Positions 1 through 5,136 of a stretch of DNA of 6,246 nt are shown one piece after another. The translations under genes and the position numbers were made by a program. Where the stretch lies: assembly GCA_030754715.1 (NCBI GenBank), contig JASLZV010000119.1, forward strand, positions 1 to 6,246, read 5' to 3'. How positions within the stretch are numbered: position 1 is the stretch's first letter; the number at the start of each line of letters is the position of its first letter. The notes beneath the pieces are model-generated. The model did no database searches. It had not been told where the DNA came from and worked only from the letters and a program-made list of their open reading frames with translations. This stretch comes from Phycisphaerae bacterium (GTDB taxonomy: Bacteria > Planctomycetota > Phycisphaerae > SM23-33).

Positions 1-798
1 CGGAGATTTCTGCGGGCTCTTTGGATCGATCTCCTTGCGGTATTTTTCGATCAGCTTCTTCTTGGCGTCGAACGGCGCGTGAACGGAAAACTGCCAGTAG
101 TTCATGAAGAACGGTTTGGCTTTACCGACGGATTTCAACCATTTGGTCGCCTCTGCGGCCATGCGGTCTTCGATATGCTCGCCGGGATAGTTCGCCTTAA
201 ACTTCCGAAATCTCCACGGGGCGACGTAACTACCGGCCGGACCGGGCCCGGGATGGTGCGGTATGTCGACGTCAAAACCGTGCTGAAGCGGGCTGTAAGG
301 TTCCGGACCGAGATGCCATTTGCCGAAATGGGCTGTTTTGTACCCGGCGGTCTTCATTAGTTTTCCAAGCGTTGGAAAGGCGGTGTCCAACCGGGTCACC
401 GTGTTGGTTTCAATCGCTTTCTTTGAGCCAGGCGCCGACGGTCTGACAGAGGCCTTCATCCGCACAACTTTTGTGTGATGCGCCGGCGCCGTTGAACCAT
501 GACGCGCAGGGGTCTGGCCTGTCAGGATGCTCGCGCGCGTCGGTGAGCAGAGCGGGCTGTTTGAATAAGCACGCGTAAATGTCATCCCGCGTTTGGCCAG
601 ACGTTCGATATTGGGGGTCTTGTAAAGCGAAGTGTTTCCGTAAAGCGTCGTATCGCTCCAGCCGAGATCGTCAGCCAGAATGAAGATAACGTTCATCGGC
701 CTGGTCTTGTCACGTGCCGCCGCAGCATTACGCGCCAGCGGCAAAACTGACGCTGCGGCGGCGAATGCTGCTGTCCTAATGAATTCTCTTCGTTTCAT
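1..798 (-). CDS. Tat-exported type I sulfatase (arylsulfatase A-like), 3' end beyond window
   Basis: This gene encodes a formylglycine-dependent sulfatase expected to hydrolyse sulfate esters, probably on a polysaccharide, outside the cytoplasm. The reading frame is open from the ATG at 798 to base 1, giving the first 266 residues; family members usually have about 450-550, so the C-terminal part lies outside. The N-terminus is a twin-arginine signal (KRREFIRT, then an Ala-rich hydrophobic stretch ending near ARNAAAA, residues 22-28). Metal ligands D43 and D44 sit in LADDLGW. The signature C-S-P-T-R begins at C84 (codon 547-549), the residue converted to formylglycine. GKWH is at 159-162, and the catalytic His of the SVHAPF motif is H240. 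The distal D-N-G and Lys would lie past the edge. The start overlaps the previous stop as ATGA and has no clear ribosome-binding site, which suggests translational coupling. The exact substrate cannot be read from the sequence. Confidence 0.93.
   Translation of the reverse strand, partial: MKRREFIRTAAFAAAASVLPLARNAAAARDKTRPMNVIFILADDLGWSDTTLYGNTSLYKTPNIERLAKRGMTFTRAYSNSPLCSPTRASILTGQTPARHGSTAPAHHTKVVRMKASVRPSAPGSKKAIETNTVTRLDTAFPTLGKLMKTAGYKTAHFGKWHLGPEPYSPLQHGFDVDIPHHPGPGPAGSYVAPWRFRKFKANYPGEHIEDRMAAEATKWLKSVGKAKPFFMNYWQFSVHAPFDAKKKLIEKYRKEIDPKSPQKSP
795..798 (-). promoter_or_regulatory. ATGA start-stop overlap between two sulfatase genes
   Basis: The TGA stop of the 482-residue sulfatase (795-797) overlaps the ATG of the downstream sulfatase (796-798). 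No convincing Shine-Dalgarno stands at the usual distance; the nearest purine-rich AGAAG is about 19 bases upstream. Re-initiation by terminating ribosomes is the likely way this start is used. The coupling is inferred from the geometry alone. Confidence 0.7.
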
Positions 799-2243
799 TT
801 CAATTCACGCTGGAACTTCTTGCAGCGGGCAAGAAGGTCCTTGAGTTTGTCGACGCGGGTTGCGGCGAGGTCTTTGGATTCCGAGATATCCTCGGCCAGG
901 TTGTACAGGCGCCATGGCGCCTTGCTTCGGCCTCGAGCGGGCTGCTTGATGAGTTTCCAGTCACCTGCGCGCAGGGCTACGCTACCGCGCCTGCGCCAGA
1001 AGAGCTCCGCGTGCGGGTCGCCCCTGGCTCGTCCGGTCAGGTACGGGACCAGGTCCACGCCGTCTACCTTGTCGCCCGGCGCCGGGTGTCCGGCGGCAGC
1101 GGCTGCGGTGGCGTATATGTCCAGCGAGATCACGGGTCGTTTGTAGACCTTTCCGCGAGGCAGTTTTCCCTTCCACTGCACCATAAATGGAATGCGGACG
1201 CCTCCCTCGCTTAATGACCCCTTGCCCCCTGACAGCGGCAGGTTGCTCGATGTCAGTTCCTTTGTCGGCCCACCGTTGTCGCTGAGGAAGAAGATCAGCG
1301 TGTCTTGCTCCAGTCCGCATTGGCGAATCGTCTTCAGCACGGTCCCGAGGCTGTCGTCGAGATTGGCCAGCATCGACGCGAAGATGCGACGGTGGACGTC
1401 CTTGACGTGGCCCATTTTTTTCATGTATGCGTCGGCGCCCTGGAGCGGGCTATGGACCGCACTGTAGGCCAGGTAAAGCAGGAATGGGCGGGACTTGTTC
1501 TTCTTGATAAACTGTGCGGCTTCGTCGGTGAAGGCGTCGGTGAGGTAGCGGCGCTCGTCGACTACGTCCAGGCCGCGCAGGATCGGATTGTGCAGGTCAT
1601 ACAGCGGCTCGTTGCCCAGGATGTCGTGATAGAGCAGTTTACCTTCCGGTGAGGTCCATCGCCCCTTGGCGCCGTCGGGCAGGGGCTTTTTGCGAAGGAG
1701 GGTCGTTACGCCCTTGTAAGGCGGCGGGACGAAGTAATGCCCCTCGTGGGCGAAACCGTAGAAGTAATCGAACCCGTTGTTGACGGGATTGTGGGCCTTA
1801 CTCGCGCCAAGATGCCACTTGCCGATGACGCCCGTCGTATACCCGCAGCCCTTGAGGTACTCGCCCAGCGTGGTCTCGCTTCGCGGCAGGCCGTGCTCCG
1901 TGCCGCCCTTGACATGCGGCATGACGTTTATGGTGTACCCGAAGCGATGCTGGTATCGCCCGCTGAGCATGCCCGCGCGTGACGGCGAGCAGTAGGGCGC
2001 CGTCACGTATCCGTCGGTGAAACGGATCCCGTTGGCGGCGATCGAATCGATGTGCGGAGTGGGGATCTGCTTGTTGCCCTGGCAGCCAAGTTCACCGTAG
2101 CCCAGGTCGTCGGCGAAGAGCACGACGATATTCGGCTGCCTGCGAGCCGGTTCCGCCGCGGCGGCCCGACCGAGCATACCGATCGCCAGCCCCGCGGCCG
2201 CACGCTTGAGAAAGTCCCTGCGATGTATTGCTTTGTTCGTCAT
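795..2243 (-). CDS. Tat-exported type I sulfatase (arylsulfatase A-like), 482 residues
   Basis: A complete formylglycine-dependent sulfatase, expected to cleave sulfate esters outside the cytoplasm. Residues 1-30 form a Tat signal: HRRDFLK, a hydrophobic core, and an AAAA-EP junction suited to signal peptidase I. The catalytic alpha/beta domain starts at about residue 36 with [10 protein letters not shown] (ligands D45, D46). The signature is C-S-P-S-R from C85 (codon 1989-1991), with Ser where the neighbouring sulfatases have Thr. GKWH is at 141-144, the catalytic His is H264 in AVHSP, distal metal ligands D322 and N323 are in SDNGG, and the C-terminal active-site Lys is K341 in GGKGS. Residues from about 425 on ([24 protein letters not shown]) are the usual small C-terminal subdomain. 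Length is normal for a sulfatase without extra domains. It lies 38 bases after the large sulfatase and overlaps the next one by 4 bases. All catalytic residues are intact; the substrate is unknown. Confidence 0.96.
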   Translation of the reverse strand: MTNKAIHRRDFLKRAAAGLAIGMLGRAAAAEPARRQPNIVVLFADDLGYGELGCQGNKQIPTPHIDSIAANGIRFTDGYVTAPYCSPSRAGMLSGRYQHRFGYTINVMPHVKGGTEHGLPRSETTLGEYLKGCGYTTGVIGKWHLGASKAHNPVNNGFDYFYGFAHEGHYFVPPPYKGVTTLLRKKPLPDGAKGRWTSPEGKLLYHDILGNEPLYDLHNPILRGLDVVDERRYLTDAFTDEAAQFIKKNKSRPFLLYLAYSAVHSPLQGADAYMKKMGHVKDVHRRIFASMLANLDDSLGTVLKTIRQCGLEQDTLIFFLSDNGGPTKELTSSNLPLSGGKGSLSEGGVRIPFMVQWKGKLPRGKVYKRPVISLDIYATAAAAAGHPAPGDKVDGVDLVPYLTGRARGDPHAELFWRRRGSVALRAGDWKLIKQPARGRSKAPWRLYNLAEDISESKDLAATRVDKLKDLLARCKKFQRELK

Positions 2244-2253
2244 CTCTCGCCGT

Positions 2254-2258
2254 CCTCT
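2254..2258 (-). promoter_or_regulatory. Shine-Dalgarno of the 482-residue sulfatase
   Basis: On the minus strand AGAGG lies 10 bases before the ATG at 2243. It supports that start, which also puts the twin-arginine motif at residues 8-9 as expected for a Tat signal. The 38-base gap around it (2244-2281) shows no terminator. Confidence 0.5.
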
Positions 2259-2281
2259 GGTTTACAAAAAGAAATGGGCGG

Positions 2282-4633
2282 TCACTTCACATCCAGTGTA
2301 ATCACCACGTTCTTTATCGTACCGCTGAACTTGTTGGGTGATTCGTAATCCCCGGCCGCCGAGACCAGATCGGAGCCGACCTGAAGCCCGTCTGAGGGCA
2401 TTGGGATCGTGCCGGGCGATTTCCTGGAAGCGACCTTGCTGCCTGCCACATAAACACTTAGCGTGCCGTTTTTAGCGAGGCGTCCGGCTACTTTCAGCTC
2501 GCCGGCGGGCAGTTTCTTCGGTGAGATCGCCTCGACTACGCGGCCGTTTATTCGAGCGGCCATCGCGAGGCGCCCGTCTCTAATGTACAGGGCGTATCCC
2601 ATGCCCTGTCCGCCTTGGGCGACGATCACGCCGTTGGGTTCAGTGGGCTTTATCGTGGCTTCGACAGCAATAGATCGTCCCGCGATCATCGGCGCCCGCT
2701 CTGCCGGCAGGTCGTCTCCCTGCTTCAGTTCGAAGCGTTTCTTTTTGGCGACTTTGGATTTTGAATTGGAGCCTCGACGCCGCGGCCCGGGGGTGGGGCG
2801 GGGCATCATCTCTGGGGTCGAGGGTTTGTATCGTTCGAGGGCTTCAGCATCACCGTCGCCAGTGCGCGTGATGTACACGTAATACGCTCCGCGCGACTGT
2901 TTGGACTCTTCGTCGCTGAACCACGTCATCATGCACGTGAGCCCGGCCTTCAGGTTTACGGTGAAGGTCGCGGTCTTCATCTTCTCGGTAACCGCCATCG
3001 ACTCATCGATATTGCCCACCAGCAGCCTTGCTTTTGTCGCGGATATCGCCTGGCCTCTGTCGATCGCTGCGGTGATGGGCTCGTTGACCTCCCTGGGCCA
3101 GCGTCGCAGTTCGACGGCGTACTTTCCGTCTCGCTCGACCTCGAGAGCCCAGAACCCGTTGGCCTGCGATCCCCTGCGGACCTGCGACTGGTCCCACAGT
3201 TGCGGCCCGTGCCAATCGTGCGTGTAGAGCGTCGTGGGGTTAGCTTTGGGCGAGCCGATTATCGTCGCGTCGTACACGTCGAAGTGCATGGAGATGTCAG
3301 CCCACCAGGCGTCGTACTGCTTCTTCATGCGTTCGACGATTTCGGGATGCTTGTCAGCGATGGATTTTCGCTGGCCCGGATCGGCTTTGATGTCGTACAG
3401 ATCGCGGCCGTTCAGCAGGCGCCAGCGGTCGGTCATTACCTGGTAGTTCTTGTCCTTGCGCGGCGTGTCGAGGCGCTGGTTGTGGACGAACAGCGTCCGT
3501 GCGGGCCAGTCCTTGGCCTTGCCCGTAAGCAGGGGGCGCAGAGACACTCCGTCGAACTTGACTTTCGGCGGGGCCTTGAGTTCGCACAGGTCGATCAGTG
3601 TCGGCAGCAGGTCCAGGTGTGCGGTGATCGGCGTAACGTCCCGTCCGCCGCCTATGCCTCCCTCGGGCCAGCGAATAAAGCATGGTACGCGATGTCCGCC
3701 TTCGGTCTCCCATACCTTCGCCCCTCGCATACCCGCGTTATACCCGCTTGTGGCGTTGCCCATACGGTCCATTCGCACGCCGCCGGCCGTGCCGTTGTCG
3801 GTCAGGAATATCAGGATCGTGTTGTCCGCCAGGCCCAACTCCTTTAACTGACCGGTAAGGCGGGCCATGTTTTCGTCGAAGTTCGCTATCATTCCGTAGA
3901 ACTTCGCTGACCGGCTCATCTCGCCGTCCTTGTAGGCCTCGGCGTACTTGTCGGCCACGTTCCACGGACCGTGGGGCACGTTGGTCGCCAGGTAGCAGAA
4001 GAACGGTCGCGAGCGATTGGCCTTGATGAACTTGATCGCCTCGGTGAACCACACGTCGGTGCAGTATCCGGTGAACTTCTCCAGGCGTCCGTTGCGTTGA
4101 TAGGTGTCGTCGAAGTAGTCGTTGCCCCAGTAGTCAGGAGCGTTGCCGATGGCGCCGCCGCCGTGACAGAGAGTTTCCTGGAACCCGCGGTCCTGCGGTC
4201 GGAACGGGTAGTTGTCGCCCAGGTGCCACTTGCCGAACATTCCCGTGCGATACCCGCCCGATGCGAACACGTCGGCCATCGTCACCTCGGTCTTCCGCAG
4301 CAGCGACCGTCCCATAACCGTGTGCCACACGCCGCTGCGCGACGAATATCGACCAGTCAGCAGAGCCGCACGCGTGGGCGAGCAGCACGGGTCGACGTGA
4401 AAATCCTTCAGGCGAACGCTCTGTTTGTACAATTCATCGAGCCCGGGGGTCTTGATCACATTGTTCCCGTGGCACGCCAGATCGCCGTAACCCTGATCGT
4501 CGGTCATCACCAGGATAACATTAGGCTTGCGCTTCGGCGCGGCCGCAGACAGCAGCCCCGGCGCAACAGCCGCCGCAGCGCCAATACCGATTGTCTTAAG
4601 AAAACCCCGTCGCGTATGTTTGTAACGATTCAT
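2282..4633 (-). CDS. Large multidomain Tat-exported sulfatase: sulfatase, beta-sandwich, basic linker, LamG-like domain
   Basis: A complete formylglycine-dependent sulfatase of 783 residues from the ATG at 4633. An earlier ATG at 4642 would add three residues, but AAGGA abuts that codon directly while it lies 9 bases before 4633. The Tat signal is TRRGFLK followed by an Ala-rich core ending near LLSAAA. Ligands D45 and D46 are in MTDDQGYG. The signature C-S-P-T-R begins at C84 (codon 4382-4384), directly after another Cys. GKWH is at 134-137, the catalytic His is H221 in NVPHGP, D279 and N280 are in LTDNG, and the Lys is K306 in RGAKVWETEGG. The sulfatase core ends near residue 450. Residues of about 467-597 look like a beta-sandwich (FWALEVERDGKYAVELRRWP). 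Residues 604-633 are a Pro/Arg/Lys-rich linker. Residues 634-783 are beta-rich and resemble a LamG/concanavalin-like domain. At 783 residues it is much longer than a plain sulfatase; the extra domains probably bind glycan (inferred). Confidence 0.95.
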   Translation of the reverse strand: MNRYKHTRRGFLKTIGIGAAAAVAPGLLSAAAPKRKPNVILVMTDDQGYGDLACHGNNVIKTPGLDELYKQSVRLKDFHVDPCCSPTRAALLTGRYSSRSGVWHTVMGRSLLRKTEVTMADVFASGGYRTGMFGKWHLGDNYPFRPQDRGFQETLCHGGGAIGNAPDYWGNDYFDDTYQRNGRLEKFTGYCTDVWFTEAIKFIKANRSRPFFCYLATNVPHGPWNVADKYAEAYKDGEMSRSAKFYGMIANFDENMARLTGQLKELGLADNTILIFLTDNGTAGGVRMDRMGNATSGYNAGMRGAKVWETEGGHRVPCFIRWPEGGIGGGRDVTPITAHLDLLPTLIDLCELKAPPKVKFDGVSLRPLLTGKAKDWPARTLFVHNQRLDTPRKDKNYQVMTDRWRLLNGRDLYDIKADPGQRKSIADKHPEIVERMKKQYDAWWADISMHFDVYDATIIGSPKANPTTLYTHDWHGPQLWDQSQVRRGSQANGFWALEVERDGKYAVELRRWPREVNEPITAAIDRGQAISATKARLLVGNIDESMAVTEKMKTATFTVNLKAGLTCMMTWFSDEESKQSRGAYYVYITRTGDGDAEALERYKPSTPEMMPRPTPGPRRRGSNSKSKVAKKKRFELKQGDDLPAERAPMIAGRSIAVEATIKPTEPNGVIVAQGGQGMGYALYIRDGRLAMAARINGRVVEAISPKKLPAGELKVAGRLAKNGTLSVYVAGSKVASRKSPGTIPMPSDGLQVGSDLVSAAGDYESPNKFSGTIKNVVITLDVK
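2285..2733 (-). other. C-terminal LamG/concanavalin A-like domain of the large sulfatase
   Basis: About 150 residues of alternating short beta-strands: SIAVEATIKP, GVIVAQGGQ, YALYIRDGRLAMAARING, ELKVAGRLAKNGTLSVYVAG, DGLQVGSD, FSGTIKNVVITLD. The order matches LamG-type domains: a strand, a 'without/with ligand' loop, display strands, then a closing strand of the form F-x-G-x-I-x-x-V-x-I. Such domains in secreted bacterial enzymes commonly bind carbohydrate. The assignment is by pattern, not by search. Confidence 0.6.
2735..2824 (-). other. Basic, proline-rich interdomain linker of the large sulfatase
   Basis: Residues 604-633 are low in complexity. A Pro-rich part (PSTPEMMPRPTPGP) is followed by a strongly basic part (RRRGSNSKSKVAKKKR). 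There is no hydrophobic core pattern, so it is probably a flexible tether. Its positive charge could favour contact with a sulfated, negatively charged polymer; that role is inferred. Confidence 0.6.
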
Positions 4634-4642
4634 CACATGCAT

Positions 4643-4647
4643 TCCTT
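4643..4647 (-). promoter_or_regulatory. Shine-Dalgarno that decides the start of the large sulfatase
   Basis: AAGGA on the minus strand touches the ATG at 4642, too close to serve it, but stands 9 bases before the in-frame ATG at 4633. The same AAGGA with 9-base spacing precedes the small gene upstream, which supports 4633 as the true start. Confidence 0.6.
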
Positions 4648-4690
4648 ATTCGACTGATAGCGAATTCTATTCCGCGTGCAATACTCTGGA

Positions 4691-5086
4691 TTACCACTTT
4701 TCCAACGCGTTGCAGACGGCGTGTCCTGCGAGGTGAACCGGCTCGACAAGTGCGTCTAGTTCCGCAGTCGATTCGGCGCCGTCGACTTCTTCGAGGAGAG
4801 ATTCGAGTTGCCCCGTCGGCAAATTGGCTGCTACTACGTTTGTATGGATGATATCCAGCACCTTCTTCAGGCGCATCGAAAGTCTGTTGCGATAGAACCA
4901 GAGCGTCGAATCTTCGATGAGACCGGATTTGAACGCAGGCCCGAACTCGTGTACGGCGGTGCAGAACTTCTGTGTGAAGACAAGTATCATTCCCGCCACG
5001 GGATTGCCGGACGCCAGGATGCGACCCCATTGCTGTTCCTCGTCACGCTCGTGAGGATCGGCTACGCTCGTTAAGTATTCGGCCAT
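4691..5086 (-). CDS. Unrecognised 131-residue protein, probably cytosolic and alpha-helical
   Basis: I do not recognise this protein and assign no function. The frame is open much further upstream, to 5518, but that extension lies inside the esterase gene in another frame. The ATG at 5086 has a strong site, AGGAAGGA, ending 9 bases before it, so 131 residues is the better call. There is no signal peptide or membrane segment. The sequence suggests four or five helices: about 14-26, 30-55 (VAGMILVFTQKFCTAVHEF), 60-88 (WFYRNRLSMRLKKVLDIIHT), 91-101 and 107-130. Charge is mixed, acidic overall in the C-terminal third (LESLLEEVDGAESTAELDAL). Two Cys (42, 125) and four His (12, 46, 81, 118, plus 122 near the end, five in all) do not form an obvious metal motif. 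It sits 50 bases after the esterase and about 57 before the large sulfatase, so it is probably co-transcribed. That a cytosolic protein lies between exported enzymes is the odd point. Confidence 0.75.
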   Translation of the reverse strand: MAEYLTSVADPHERDEEQQWGRILASGNPVAGMILVFTQKFCTAVHEFGPAFKSGLIEDSTLWFYRNRLSMRLKKVLDIIHTNVVAANLPTGQLESLLEEVDGAESTAELDALVEPVHLAGHAVCNALEKW

Positions 5087-5095
5087 AGTGACAAA

Positions 5096-5103
5096 TCCTT
5101 CCT
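5096..5103 (-). promoter_or_regulatory. Strong Shine-Dalgarno of the 131-residue gene
   Basis: AGGAAGGA on the minus strand ends 9 bases before the ATG at 5086. It is the best ribosome-binding site in the window. It fixes the start of the small gene and argues against the longer in-frame extension into the esterase gene. Confidence 0.65.
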
Positions 5104-5106
5104 GGA

Positions 5107-5130
5107 TACCGAGCTGCGTGCAGGCCGGTA
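5107..5130 (-). other. Imperfect inverted repeat in the gap between esterase and small gene
   Basis: In the transcript, TACCGGCCTGC faces GCAGCTCGGTA across two bases. It can fold as five Watson-Crick pairs and a G-U, one C-C mismatch, then three pairs closing a CACG loop. It begins 6 bases after the esterase stop and ends a few bases before the Shine-Dalgarno of the next gene. No T-tract follows, so it is not a standard intrinsic terminator. It might stabilise the upstream mRNA segment or affect initiation. Confidence 0.4.
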
Positions 5131-5136
5131 GGGGGG

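Noticed and set aside
3200..3847. Plus-strand open frame of 215 residues, antisense to the large sulfatase.
   Set aside because: Shadow frame with no family resemblance, fully covered by a well-supported gene on the other strand.
3971..4657. Long plus-strand open frame (228 residues), antisense to the large sulfatase.
   Set aside because: It lies opposite highly conserved catalytic sulfatase sequence and its translation has no recognisable motif. Long antisense frames are common in GC-rich coding DNA.
4643..4690. Possible promoter in the gap before the large sulfatase (TTGCAC, and the near-palindrome ATAGAATTCGCTAT).
   Set aside because: No acceptable -10 element lies at about 17 bases from TTGCAC, and the palindrome has only four pairs around an EcoRI-like centre. 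The gap is short and fits internal operon spacing.
5107..5136. Intrinsic terminator after the esterase gene.
   Set aside because: The hairpin is imperfect and is followed by TCCAGGAAGGA rather than a run of T. The next gene follows at once on the same strand.
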